Below are positions 1 through 9,121 of a DNA stretch of 34,679 bases, piece by piece. A model generated the notes under the pieces. It was not told the origin of the DNA. It worked only from the letters and a program-made list of their open reading frames with translations, and searched no databases. The stretch spans positions 1 through 34,679 of the forward strand of contig CAJOQX010000246.1 in the NCBI GenBank assembly GCA_905236865.1, read 5' to 3'. Each line of letters begins with the position of its first letter. The stretch's first letter is position 1. This stretch comes from Candidatus Rifleibacteriota bacterium. Its GTDB lineage: Bacteria > Muiribacteriota > Ozemobacteria > Ozemobacterales > Ozemobacteraceae. The position numbers were made by a program, and so were the translations under genes.

Positions 1-2
1 TA

Positions 3-887
3 TCAAAGCTTACGGATTATCTTGCGTGCAATAAGATTATTACCGAGTATAAAGGCAGATTAGAAAAAGACCAGAACGATGACATAGCAAACAGGAAAAA
101 GGAATTTGATAAAAAGGTTAATGAAGCTCTGATTCGTGCTTTTAATGAAGTGATAAAATATTCAGCTAAGGAAGGATTAAAAACTTATGAGCTGAAAGAT
201 TACTCATATAATTTTTCCACACAGATAAATACAAATCTGTTGAACGAAATAATTGAGGAAGAATGGATTATAAAGTCTGTTGGCAGAAAACTTCTTGAAA
301 ACATCAATATGCTACCAACTACTGGTTATAATGTTAAGATTAAAGATCTTTACGAAGCTTTTTTGAGATATGACGACAAGCCGATGATTACAGGACAAGA
401 AGCTATAAAAGATACAGTAAACCGCTTCTGCTCAAATAGAACTTTTAATGTGGGAGTCGGCACTGCAACTAAGTTTACTAACATTTATTCAGGTCAGAAT
501 GTTCCATTCTTGGATGTTAATTCTGATGAATATTGGTTGTTAGACCCTTCGGTTGTAATGGAACTTCCTGGAAAAGATGAAAAACCAGAACCAGGAACTG
601 AACAGAAACCCAACCCACCTTCTCCATCTACACCAAAACCGAAACAGGAACCAGAACCTGTAGCAAAGACTTACAATAAAATCATAATTAGTGGTAATGT
701 GCCAATAGAAAATTATTCTCAACTCTTTAGCAGTTTCATTAATACCTTGAAGAATAATAGATTAAAGATAGAAGTGAAGTTTACAGCTTCTTCTACAGAT
801 TCAAACCCACTAATGGAAAACTCGCAATTAATTAAGAGCGTGAAAGAATCAGCATCTCAGCTTGGGCTCAAATTTGAAGAAAATTGA
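3..887 (+). CDS. DUF499-family ATPase-like protein, C-terminal fragment (5' end outside window)
   Basis: The frame of the listed ORF (GTG at 150) stays open to the left edge (SKLTDYLACNKIITEYKGRLEKDQNDDIANRKKEFDKKVNEALIRAFNEVIKYS...). The C-terminal Pro/Glu-rich linker followed by IIISGNVPIENYSQLFSSFINTLKNNRLKIEVKFTA...KESASQLGLKFEE resembles DUF499 C-termini. A helicase gene follows immediately. Confidence 0.7.
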   Translation, partial: SKLTDYLACNKIITEYKGRLEKDQNDDIANRKKEFDKKVNEALIRAFNEVIKYSAKEGLKTYELKDYSYNFSTQINTNLLNEIIEEEWIIKSVGRKLLENINMLPTTGYNVKIKDLYEAFLRYDDKPMITGQEAIKDTVNRFCSNRTFNVGVGTATKFTNIYSGQNVPFLDVNSDEYWLLDPSVVMELPGKDEKPEPGTEQKPNPPSPSTPKPKQEPEPVAKTYNKIIISGNVPIENYSQLFSSFINTLKNNRLKIEVKFTASSTDSNPLMENSQLIKSVKESASQLGLKFEEN

Positions 888-913
888 GAAAGAAGGTTTT
901 CTAAGGAAATAAA

Positions 914-3900
914 ATGATAGAAGAAGGAAACATAGTTAAAAACCTGATAGCTACAGAAGCTGTAACAATCGACAAAATAAAGAAGCTTGGAAGCAAGTAT
1001 TCTTTAAGTTATACAGGGGTAAACTCTTTAAAACGAAGTTCTAAGATAGTCAGTGAAGAGCAGATAAATACTCTAGAGGTTCTAACCTCCGATGGTCAAT
1101 TCAACTTTAAAGGTGACCCAGAAAAATTCGTTTTGTTTGCCGAAGCCGAACGCATTAATTCCGCTTATCAATTTGACCCTCTCTTTGCCATCAACTGTAG
1201 CATTGTAGACCCTTTACCCCATCAAGTAGAAGCTGTTTACAAGTTCCTTCTTCCACAGCCCAAAATCAGATTTCTGTTAGCAGACGATACAGGAGCGGGT
1301 AAAACCATCATGACGGGTTTGCTACTTAAAGAACTGCTTATGAGAAAAATCGTTGAACGAGTATTAATCGTTACTCCTGGCGGTCTTACAAAACAGTGGC
1401 AGGAAGACGAAATGGGAGTTAAGTTTAATATTCCATTCAAGCTGGTAAATCGTGAAATCTTCTCTTCGGAACCCACTATATTTCAAAACAGCGATAGAAT
1501 TGTAGCTTCTATTGATTTTGTTTGTCGAGATGACATTTTACAAATTCTTTCGAAGACAATGTGGGACTTAATAATATTTGATGAAGCTCATAAACTCTCT
1601 GCTTACGAATATGGAGATAAAATTTATAAATCTAAGAGATATGAAGCGGCTTTGACTCTTTCCCAGAACTGCGAACACCTTCTTTTACTAACCGCAACTC
1701 CACATAGAGGGCGTAAAGATACTTTTAAAAGATTACTCCAGTTATTAGATGAAGACATTTTTGCTACTGCCAGCCTATCTACTGAACGAATAAAAGAACT
1801 TAGTATAAACGGAGTAAATAAGTTTTTTATTCGCCGTTTGAAGGAAGATATGAAGGATTGGTCAGGAAACCCATTATATAAGAAGCGTTTTACAAAAACT
1901 GTAGCCTACGATTTAACTAAAGATGAGAAACATTTGTATGACGCTGTTACAGACTATCTTTCTGTTCGTAAACAAGAAGCTTTTGCCACAAAAAATATAC
2001 ATGTTTCTTTGGCATTACAGGTTATGCAACGCCGTTTAGCAAGTTCTATTTTTGCTGTGAGAAATACTCTGCAAAAGCGTTGGTTGGCTTTACAGGGCTT
2101 AGCAGACGAATTAGACAAGAATCCAGCTATTTGGAAACAACGTGTCAAATTTGACGAAATGGAAGTTTCAACAATAGATGATCTTGATGAATTAGACGAT
2201 CAGGAACGTGAATCATTGGATAATATTATGTCTGATCCAAGAAAATTCAAGTTGTTTACTACATCTAAAAGCCCATTAGAGATTAAAGAGGAAGCAAAAC
2301 AGGTAAAAGCTCTTTATGAAATGGCTGATAATCTGTATAACCAGAAACAAGAAGAGCAGAAATATATTGAGTTAAAGAATCTGCTACTTTTTCAGGGAGT
2401 CTTAAATGGCGAAAAGCTTGTAATTTTCACCGAACACAAAGACACTTTGCTTTATCTGGAAGACAGGCTTACCAATAATGGCTATTCTGTAGCTACCATT
2501 CATGGAGGAATGTCTGTAGATGAGCGTAGAGAGTCTCAGTGCAGGTTTATGACAAATGAAGTTCAAATTCTTATTTGTACTGATGCCGCCGGAGAAGGTA
2601 TAAATCTTCAATTCTGCAAGCTGTTGATAAATTGGGATATTCCATGGAATCCAAATCGTCTTGAACAACGAATGGGACGTATTCACCGCTATGGACAGAA
2701 ATCTGATGTTATTGTTTTCAACATGGTTGCAAGCAATACCCGTGAAGGACAGGTTTTAAAAAAGCTTCTTATAAAGTTAGATACAATTCGTGAACAGCTT
2801 GGTGATGACCGTGTTTACGATGTAATACAAGATGTTTTAAAAGGAATCTCACTTGATGATATTATTTCATCTGTTTTGAATGGAAAAGAAAGTGAATTAG
2901 ATTTATTTATAGATAAAAGTTCTAAAGATTTAGGTGATATTTTTGTAAACTCTATTAAAGAGCAAAACAACGCTATTGCTCATTCAGAAATAGATTATAA
3001 AGATGCTAGAATTTTAAAAGAAGATAGTGATGAACACCGTTTACAGCCAATTTACATAAGGCAGTTCTTTGAAAAAGCTTTTAAACAGCTTGGTGGTAAG
3101 TATAAAGAAGTTGAAGAGGGGATTTTCCAAATAACTTATATTCCTGACATTCTCGTTAAAAGGTTGAAAGAGGAGTATCGTATCTATGCAGATAATCTGA
3201 CCAGGCTATATTTCTTCTTCGACAAACAGAAGTTTTTAGAATATCAAAATACTACGGCAAAGTTTGGAAAAGCTCATTATATTAACCCTGGGAATGCTCT
3301 TTTTGATTCTCTAATTTATACTATTAGAGACAAATATCGTGAAGAAATGCTTAAAGGCACCATTCTTGTTTCACCAGAAGATTCAAAGCCTTTTTTTGCA
3401 TATTTTATAAAGAATCAGATACAGGACAACAGGCCTACACAAAGTGGTGAGCCAAATGTGGTAAACGAATTGCTCTCTTTGGTCTGTCAGAATGAAGATT
3501 CTTCTTTTTATCAAACTTCACCAGCAAAACTATTAGACTTGGTTGCTCCAAATGAGTTCGCAAAAGAGATAACTCCACCACAGCCAGCTAAGGAAGATGA
3601 AGTGCTAGAATGGAGTTTTAACAATCAGACTGAGCCATTGTTAAAAAGCACTGAAAAAAAAGTTACAGAAGATATTAAAAACCGTCGTGAATACTTAGAA
3701 ACAGCTTTCCAACAGCTATTTATTGATTTACAGGGCGAAATTAACGAATTACAGGATAAAATTCTATATGTAGATGATGAAAAGATACAGCAGAAATTGA
3801 TTAATAAAGAATCACGGCTTGAAGAAATGAAAGTCAGACGTAAAGAGCGTCTTGAAAAGCTGGATTCTATGGTTGAGGTATTCCCTACAGAACCAGAGGT

Positions 3901-4333
3901 TTTGGGTTGTGCTTATGTAGTGCCATTAAATCAAGTTGAATATCGAAAGAATTATGGAATGAGCCGTGACGATGAAGTAGAAGCCATAGCGATGAAGATA
4001 GTAATGGATTACGAAAAAGCTAATGGTTTTCTTCCTGAAGATGTTTCTAGTAAAAATCTTGGTTATGATATTAAAAGTATTGATTCAGATGGAAACAAAC
4101 GTTATATCGAAGTTAAGGGGCGTTCAGGAATTGATGGCGTAATGCTCAGCGAAAATGAAATGAATAGACTTTCACAGTTAGGAGAAAAAGCCTGGATTTA
4201 TATAGTTGCCAACTGCAAGGGCAAACCTGAGCTGGCTAGAATTCAAAATCCAGCAAACAAACTATCTTTTGAACGGAAAACCAAAGGGGTGCAGTTTTAT
4301 TTGCCACTAGAGGAGTGGCAGCAAAAAGGCTGA
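914..4333 (+). CDS. SNF2/DEAH-type helicase with C-terminal DUF3883-like domain (DrmD/Hma-like)
   Basis: Walker A LLADDTGAGKTIM, DEAH box (IIFDEAH), TATPHRG, and motif VI QRMGRIHRYGQ. C-terminus GYDIKSIDSDGNKRYIEVKGRSG...WIYIVANCKGKPEL is DUF3883-like. Confidence 0.9.
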   Translation: MIEEGNIVKNLIATEAVTIDKIKKLGSKYSLSYTGVNSLKRSSKIVSEEQINTLEVLTSDGQFNFKGDPEKFVLFAEAERINSAYQFDPLFAINCSIVDPLPHQVEAVYKFLLPQPKIRFLLADDTGAGKTIMTGLLLKELLMRKIVERVLIVTPGGLTKQWQEDEMGVKFNIPFKLVNREIFSSEPTIFQNSDRIVASIDFVCRDDILQILSKTMWDLIIFDEAHKLSAYEYGDKIYKSKRYEAALTLSQNCEHLLLLTATPHRGRKDTFKRLLQLLDEDIFATASLSTERIKELSINGVNKFFIRRLKEDMKDWSGNPLYKKRFTKTVAYDLTKDEKHLYDAVTDYLSVRKQEAFATKNIHVSLALQVMQRRLASSIFAVRNTLQKRWLALQGLADELDKNPAIWKQRVKFDEMEVSTIDDLDELDDQERESLDNIMSDPRKFKLFTTSKSPLEIKEEAKQVKALYEMADNLYNQKQEEQKYIELKNLLLFQGVLNGEKLVIFTEHKDTLLYLEDRLTNNGYSVATIHGGMSVDERRESQCRFMTNEVQILICTDAAGEGINLQFCKLLINWDIPWNPNRLEQRMGRIHRYGQKSDVIVFNMVASNTREGQVLKKLLIKLDTIREQLGDDRVYDVIQDVLKGISLDDIISSVLNGKESELDLFIDKSSKDLGDIFVNSIKEQNNAIAHSEIDYKDARILKEDSDEHRLQPIYIRQFFEKAFKQLGGKYKEVEEGIFQITYIPDILVKRLKEEYRIYADNLTRLYFFFDKQKFLEYQNTTAKFGKAHYINPGNALFDSLIYTIRDKYREEMLKGTILVSPEDSKPFFAYFIKNQIQDNRPTQSGEPNVVNELLSLVCQNEDSSFYQTSPAKLLDLVAPNEFAKEITPPQPAKEDEVLEWSFNNQTEPLLKSTEKKVTEDIKNRREYLETAFQQLFIDLQGEINELQDKILYVDDEKIQQKLINKESRLEEMKVRRKERLEKLDSMVEVFPTEPEVLGCAYVVPLNQVEYRKNYGMSRDDEVEAIAMKIVMDYEKANGFLPEDVSSKNLGYDIKSIDSDGNKRYIEVKGRSGIDGVMLSENEMNRLSQLGEKAWIYIVANCKGKPELARIQNPANKLSFERKTKGVQFYLPLEEWQQKG

Positions 4334-4356
4334 AAACCTTTTTTAACAAAAGAAAA

Positions 4357-5175
4357 ATGAACAAACAAGAATACAGAAACTTAATTGATAGATTTTATGA
4401 ATATATAAGTAAATTCAGAGATTCAGACAACAAATTGTGTAATATGCTGAATGAAAAATTAGAACACATAAAACGTGTGGCTTCTAATGCTGTTTATATT
4501 GCTAAAAATGAAAGATGGTCAGATGATGACTGTTTGATAGCCGAAATTTGTGGTTTATATCATGACATAGGCCGTTTTTCACAGTATAAAAATTACAAAA
4601 CTTTTTCAGATTCAAAATCTATTAATCATGGACAAGAAGGTTATGAAGTAATAATTTCTAATAATTTATTTGATATACTAGACGACAAAGACACACAAAT
4701 AATATTAGATGCCGTTCATTTCCATAATAACTTGAATATACCTACGGACTTGTCTGATGATTCTATACGTTTCACAAATTTGACAAGGGATTCAGATAAA
4801 ATAGATATTTTTTTTATGCTTACAGAAAGTATAAAAAACAACAGTATAAAAGAACATTCCGATTTACTTTGGAATCTTCCTATTGGTGAACCAAACCCAG
4901 TTATAATAAAAAAGCTTATGAATAATTCACAAGCTTTATATTCAGATATAAAATCTGGAACAGATGTCTGTTTACTTCAACTTTGCTGGTTATACGGAAT
5001 GAATTACAAATCTTCATTAACAAAGCTCAAAGAAAACCAGACATTAGAATTTTTGGCAAGTTTATTGCCTCAAACAAAAGAAATACAAGATTGTTTGGAA
5101 CATATAGACAGGTATTTAGGGAGAAGAGAAGAGAAGAGAGGAGGGAGAAGGGAGAAGTTGAAAACTGAAAACTGA
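4357..5175 (+). CDS. HD-domain phosphohydrolase
   Basis: H (EHIKRVASNAVYIA), HD (CGLYHDIGRF), H (AVHFHNN) and D (RDSDKIDIF) are all present. ATG at 4357 preferred over the overlapping GTG at 4315. Starts 23 bp after the helicase gene on the same strand. Confidence 0.8.
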   Translation: MNKQEYRNLIDRFYEYISKFRDSDNKLCNMLNEKLEHIKRVASNAVYIAKNERWSDDDCLIAEICGLYHDIGRFSQYKNYKTFSDSKSINHGQEGYEVIISNNLFDILDDKDTQIILDAVHFHNNLNIPTDLSDDSIRFTNLTRDSDKIDIFFMLTESIKNNSIKEHSDLLWNLPIGEPNPVIIKKLMNNSQALYSDIKSGTDVCLLQLCWLYGMNYKSSLTKLKENQTLEFLASLLPQTKEIQDCLEHIDRYLGRREEKRGGRREKLKTEN

Positions 5176-5177
5176 AA
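5119..5177 (+). repeat. Degenerate purine-rich repeat, 7-bp phased (gagggag/aagggag/aagttga/aaactga/aaactga/aattttt)
   Basis: Read directly; overlaps the 3' end of the HD CDS and encodes its tail GRREEKRGGRREKLKTEN. Confidence 0.75.
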
Positions 5178-5183
5178 TTTTTC

Positions 5184-5243
5184 TGGATGGACTTCGTTTT
5201 GCTTTCAGCAACGCCACGGCGTTTTCAACGCCTCGCAATGACG
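5184..5243. repeat. Hairpin-containing intergenic repeat unit ending CTCGCAATGACG
   Basis: GGCGTT-TTC-AACGCC stem-loop followed by CTCGCAATGACG. Confidence 0.6.
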
Positions 5244-5261
5244 AATTAATTTTGGATGACA

Positions 5262-5296
5262 GTGAGACGCGAGACAATTTAAGAGATGAGAGATGT
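5262..5296 (+). repeat. Heptamer-phased repeat gtgagac/gcgagac/aatttaa/gagatga/gagatgt
   Basis: Read directly; five consecutive 7-mers in register. Confidence 0.5.
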
Positions 5297-5300
5297 AAAC

Positions 5301-5339
5301 TGGATTGCCACGCAGTCTAACGACTGCTCGCAATGACGG
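5301..5339. repeat. Hairpin-containing repeat unit TGGATTGCCACGCAGTCTAACGACTGCTCGCAATGACGG
   Basis: GCAGTC-TAAC-GACTGC stem-loop; shares the CTCGCAATGACG end with 5184-5243. Confidence 0.65.
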
Positions 5340-5372
5340 TAAATTATAAGGTAAGAATTGAGAGTTGGGAGA

Positions 5373-5389
5373 GAGCCTAACGGCTCTCG
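5373..5389. repeat. Short hairpin (G)AGAGCC-TAAC-GGCTCT(C)
   Basis: GC-rich stem with a TAAC loop, the same loop as the hairpin at 5301-5339. Confidence 0.6.
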
Positions 5390-5403
5390 TTGTAAGTGAT
5401 GAT

Positions 5404-5928
5404 TTATTCTAAACTAGCAAGAATATGACGACGTTCCTGATTATTCATTCTATAATTTCTTGTTGCTTGAAAAACTTTCTTCCTTAAACTGTCATAAAAC
5501 TGTTGTTTTTCATCTTGTTCGTCTTCGATTATTATTTTTGGTGGTTCGATTATATCAAAACTCTTATTTGCAGAATATCTTTCACCTAAATCATTGTCGT
5601 GAAATAATACCGTTAGTGCCACATCAGACCTATTTTCAAATTCATCAATAAATTTTTCAGCAAGTTCTTGATTTATAGTAGTTTCAACCTTTTCTTGAGC
5701 CTGCAAGAGATTTGCTTCTTCTTCTAGGATTAAATCAATTGCTTCTTCTTCAGCAACCATCTTTTCTTCGTGATCTTTATATTCACGTTGTTGAAATTCT
5801 TTTAAACGTTCTTGTAAAGATTTTATTCTTGCATTTAAATTTTGATTTTCAATGCTTGAAGCAAGAGAAGCCGAATTACTTAAAGATAATAAAAAAGCTA
5901 TACCTAGTCCAATAGCAATTTTTCGCAT
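5404..5928 (-). CDS. Secreted coiled-coil protein of unknown function
   Basis: Start at MRKIAIGLGIAFLLSLSNSASLASS (signal peptide) preceded by GGAGATAAACAA; Glu/Gln/Lys-rich helical body. Confidence 0.75.
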   Translation of the reverse strand: MRKIAIGLGIAFLLSLSNSASLASSIENQNLNARIKSLQERLKEFQQREYKDHEEKMVAEEEAIDLILEEEANLLQAQEKVETTINQELAEKFIDEFENRSDVALTVLFHDNDLGERYSANKSFDIIEPPKIIIEDEQDEKQQFYDSLRKKVFQATRNYRMNNQERRHILASLE

Positions 5929-5973
5929 TTGTTTATCTCCTAGAGCCAAGTTGATTTTTCTTTTCTTCGATAG

Positions 5974-6001
5974 GTATCGGCGAATTGTTAAAAATTTATT
6001 A
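5974..6001 (-). promoter_or_regulatory. Candidate flagellar sigma28-type promoter (TAAT-N16-GCCGATAC)
   Basis: The minus strand reads TAATAAATTTTTAACAATTCGCCGATAC upstream of the 5404-5928 gene; the -10 matches the FliA/SigD consensus GCCGATAA at 7/8 positions. Confidence 0.45.
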
Positions 6002-6005
6002 GACT

Positions 6006-6039
6006 TTTTAAGATAGAAATAATTATTTCTATCTTAAAA
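6006..6039. repeat. Perfect 34-bp palindrome TTTTAAGATAGAAATAATTATTTCTATCTTAAAA
   Basis: Identical to its own reverse complement; lies in the divergent intergenic region. Confidence 0.9.
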
Positions 6040-6143
6040 GAGTAGAAATATTTAGTGAAATGGAGTATTCTATGGTAGAACTATTGTTAAAAGTTCGTAA
6101 ATCATTGACTTACTATCACTCTTCGTGTTAGTTTTATTGAATT

Positions 6144-6620
6144 ATGTCAGGTAAAATAAAAATAATAATAATCATATTAGTAGTACTTCTCATTACTTTA
6201 GGTATTGGAGCTATTGCTTATATAGCTTCAAAGAAAGCCACTACTGGCGGTCCGAATGTTGATCCTCCGCCTCCCACACAGGAACAAATTAATAATGCTA
6301 ATAATGCTCCTAAAATGGGACGTTTTGACTTAGGTGAGTTTACAGCTAATACAAGAGATGAAGAACTTCATTATATTAGGCTTCAAATAGAAATTGGCTA
6401 TGTTGGGCAACTAGAAAACGAACTTGAAGAACGTAAGGCCGAATTGCGCGACAGAGTTAACAATCATCTTATGAAGCTTAATGCTCAGCGTGCAAAAGAA
6501 GATTATGTAGATCATTTTATGCACAAAGATTTGGAAAGAGAACTTAATAATGTTTTAGGAAGATCAACTTCAGAAAGTAGAATTATTCAAGTAGTTATAC
6601 CTACTTTCTTAATTAATTAA
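6144..6620 (+). CDS. fliL: Flagellar basal body-associated protein FliL
   Basis: N-terminal TM helix, then FDLGEFTAN...RLQIEIGY...LERELNNVLG...VVIPTFLIN; first gene of the flagellar cluster. Confidence 0.85.
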   Translation: MSGKIKIIIIILVVLLITLGIGAIAYIASKKATTGGPNVDPPPPTQEQINNANNAPKMGRFDLGEFTANTRDEELHYIRLQIEIGYVGQLENELEERKAELRDRVNNHLMKLNAQRAKEDYVDHFMHKDLERELNNVLGRSTSESRIIQVVIPTFLIN

Positions 6621-6652
6621 CCTAAAAATTTTATTCTCGTTGGAATTATTAT

Positions 6653-7807
6653 ATGATTGACACTCTGAGTCAAAATGAAATAGATGCTTTATTGTCAGCA
6701 TTGCAACCTACTGATGATGCTCTCCCAGGAGGAGGAGCTTCAGGCACGAGCAATAATGCATCTGATTTAAATGATTTTAGCAGTAACAATTCAAACAATT
6801 CCAGTAACAATCCGAGTAGCCCGCCACCATCTAGTAGCGAACCAACTACTACTCATGGGAAGAAAAAAGGCAAAGAAAAACCTTATGATTTTAGACGTCA
6901 AACAAAGTTTTCTAAAGAACAGTTAGGAACGCTTGAATTAATTCATGCTTCTTTTGCACGTTTGATAGGAACAGATATTTCTACACGTCTAAGATTAGGG
7001 GTGACGGCAACAACCATAGCGGTCACCCAAGAAACTTTTGAAGAATTTATAAGTTCTATTTTTCCACCAACTTTTATAACAATTTTCCGTTCAGACAGCC
7101 TTGATGGTCAAGCTTTGATTCAAATGGATCTAAGCATTGTATTCTCAATACTAGACCGTTTGTTAGGTGGTAACGGAGCCCCATTATCTACCCTTAGACA
7201 GCTAACTGATGTTGAAAAGCAGATAATGCAGAAAATAATGGTTGGCATTATAGATAGACTCCGTGAAGCTTGGATCAACGTAATTGATTTAATGCCTGTT
7301 ATAGAATTGGTCGAATCTAATCCGCAGTTTGCTCAAATAGTTCCACCAAACGAAGTTGTAGTATCTATCAAGTTTGAAATTAGTTTGCTTGATACAACAG
7401 GTTTACTAAAATTATGTATTCCTTATAGTACTGTAGAAGATATCACTCAAAAATTTAATGCAGCATCATGGTTCGCTTCTGTTGCGGTAAGAAAAGAAAG
7501 TGAATCAACAAAAGCCAATGTCGATATAATTACAAAACAAGTAAAAGAAGTAACTTTGCCCGTAGTTGCCGAACTCGGTCGCGGTGTTTACCCACTTGAA
7601 GATTTAGTAAATATGAAAGTAGGGGATACGCTAATAACCGACCAACTTGTAAAAAACGATATTAAAATTAGAGTCGGAAATCAAGTTAAATTCAATGGTA
7701 GAACAGGCAAAAAAGGCAAAAAGATGGCGGTCGTAATAACTAAAGTTTTAGATCCGCCAAATAAAAATTTTATAGAAGAAGAAGAGGAGGAGGATGATTT
7801 AACGTGA
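6653..7807 (+). CDS. fliM: Flagellar motor switch protein FliM
   Basis: N-terminal [13 protein letters not shown] peptide, [14 protein letters not shown], FliM core, C-terminal SpoA-like domain; Asn/Ser-rich linker after the N-terminal peptide. Confidence 0.95.
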   Translation: MIDTLSQNEIDALLSALQPTDDALPGGGASGTSNNASDLNDFSSNNSNNSSNNPSSPPPSSSEPTTTHGKKKGKEKPYDFRRQTKFSKEQLGTLELIHASFARLIGTDISTRLRLGVTATTIAVTQETFEEFISSIFPPTFITIFRSDSLDGQALIQMDLSIVFSILDRLLGGNGAPLSTLRQLTDVEKQIMQKIMVGIIDRLREAWINVIDLMPVIELVESNPQFAQIVPPNEVVVSIKFEISLLDTTGLLKLCIPYSTVEDITQKFNAASWFASVAVRKESESTKANVDIITKQVKEVTLPVVAELGRGVYPLEDLVNMKVGDTLITDQLVKNDIKIRVGNQVKFNGRTGKKGKKMAVVITKVLDPPNKNFIEEEEEEDDLT

Positions 7808-9105
7808 GCGGTGATGGCGTTCTCTCACAAGAAGAAATTAATGCACTTCTTGGTGGCGGATTAGAAGACATGAGTAGCTCTCCTAATTCTGAGCCAATTA
7901 CAAACTCTGCTCCAATACCTAATGGAAGCACGAGATTTACCCAAGAAGACATTAACCAATTAACAGAAGTAGCTAAACTTTCATTAGGAGCTACATCTTC
8001 TGTCGTTCAAATGTTTGTAAATCAACCGAACGCAGATATTGTTCTTGAGCAAGTCAGACTTATTTCTTATTCTGATTTGGTTCAAGAATGTGGTGACGAA
8101 GAGTATTTAATTCTAAAAATTTCTTATACTGAAGGTTTTAGCGGAGTAACCTACCTGTTACTGAAAAAGAATACTGTTGCAATCATAGGCGATTTAGCAA
8201 TGGGTGGCTCTGGGGTAGATGTCCAGTTTGAAGAAATACATATTTCTGCAAACCAAGAAATGTTAAATCAAATGATGGGCAAAACTACAACAAGTTTAGC
8301 CGAAATATTCAAGAAGAGGGTTGACATATCTCCGCCTACAGCTTCAATGGTTCGTTTCAATCAAGAAATTCCACAAGATATGACGGATTTTCATGAAGGA
8401 ACAGACTTTTTAAGAATAGGTTTTAGTATTAAATTAGGCGATGTAGCAACAACCGAAATGCTACAATTAATACCAGCGGATTTTGCATTACTGATGGCAC
8501 ACGAACTAAATAAACCTAAAGAACCTCCAAAACCTCAACCACAAACTCCACCGCAAATGCCTAATATGGGGCAAATGCCACAACAGCCTATGCCAGGGCA
8601 AATTCCTGGTCAGATGCCTAATATGGGTATGCCTGGACAAATGCCGAACATGATGCCTAACATGATGCCCGGACAAATGCCTAACATGATGCCTAATATG
8701 GGTATGCCCGGACAAATGCCTAACATGATGCCGAATATGATGCCTGGACAAATGCCTAATATGGGTATGCCTGGACAACAACCCAATATGTTCCAAGCTA
8801 ACCCAGCCGAATTTAATATGCTTCAAATGACTCAATCAATGGGTTTACAATCGAATATAGACCTATTGCTTGATGTTCCACTTGAAATAACAGTTGAATT
8901 AGGCAGAACAAGAATGTTAATAAAAGATGTTCTTGAATTAGGTATAGGTTCTGTAGTAGAGTTAAATAAGTTAGCGGGTGAATCTGTTGAAGTTTTTGTA
9001 AATAACAAACTAATAGCTAAAGGCGAAGTAGTTGTTATTGATGAAAATTTTGCAGTTCGCATTACAAATATAATCAATCCTCAAGATAGATTACAGGCTC
9101 TCTAA
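7804..9105 (+). CDS. fliY: Flagellar motor switch protein FliY/FliN (CheC-like domain plus FliN domain, Met/Pro-rich linker)
   Basis: GTG start overlapping the fliM stop; [12 protein letters not shown]; CheC-like middle; [50 protein letters not shown] (FliN). Confidence 0.9.
   Translation: MSGDGVLSQEEINALLGGGLEDMSSSPNSEPITNSAPIPNGSTRFTQEDINQLTEVAKLSLGATSSVVQMFVNQPNADIVLEQVRLISYSDLVQECGDEEYLILKISYTEGFSGVTYLLLKKNTVAIIGDLAMGGSGVDVQFEEIHISANQEMLNQMMGKTTTSLAEIFKKRVDISPPTASMVRFNQEIPQDMTDFHEGTDFLRIGFSIKLGDVATTEMLQLIPADFALLMAHELNKPKEPPKPQPQTPPQMPNMGQMPQQPMPGQIPGQMPNMGMPGQMPNMMPNMMPGQMPNMMPNMGMPGQMPNMMPNMMPGQMPNMGMPGQQPNMFQANPAEFNMLQMTQSMGLQSNIDLLLDVPLEITVELGRTRMLIKDVLELGIGSVVELNKLAGESVEVFVNNKLIAKGEVVVIDENFAVRITNIINPQDRLQAL
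8557..8790 (+). repeat. In-frame repeat encoding [17 protein letters not shown] motifs
   Basis: Repeated atgcc(t/g)aacatgatgcc.ggacaa units inside fliY. Confidence 0.9.
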
Positions 9106-9121
9106 GGAGACTTCCTTTTAT

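Noticed and set aside
4983-5168. 61-aa + ORF overlapping the HD gene
   Set aside because: Alternate frame inside a well-supported CDS and the purine repeat.
8506-8835. 109-aa His-rich minus-strand ORF
   Set aside because: Antisense of the Met/Pro-rich repeat in fliY; no SD or independent gene context.
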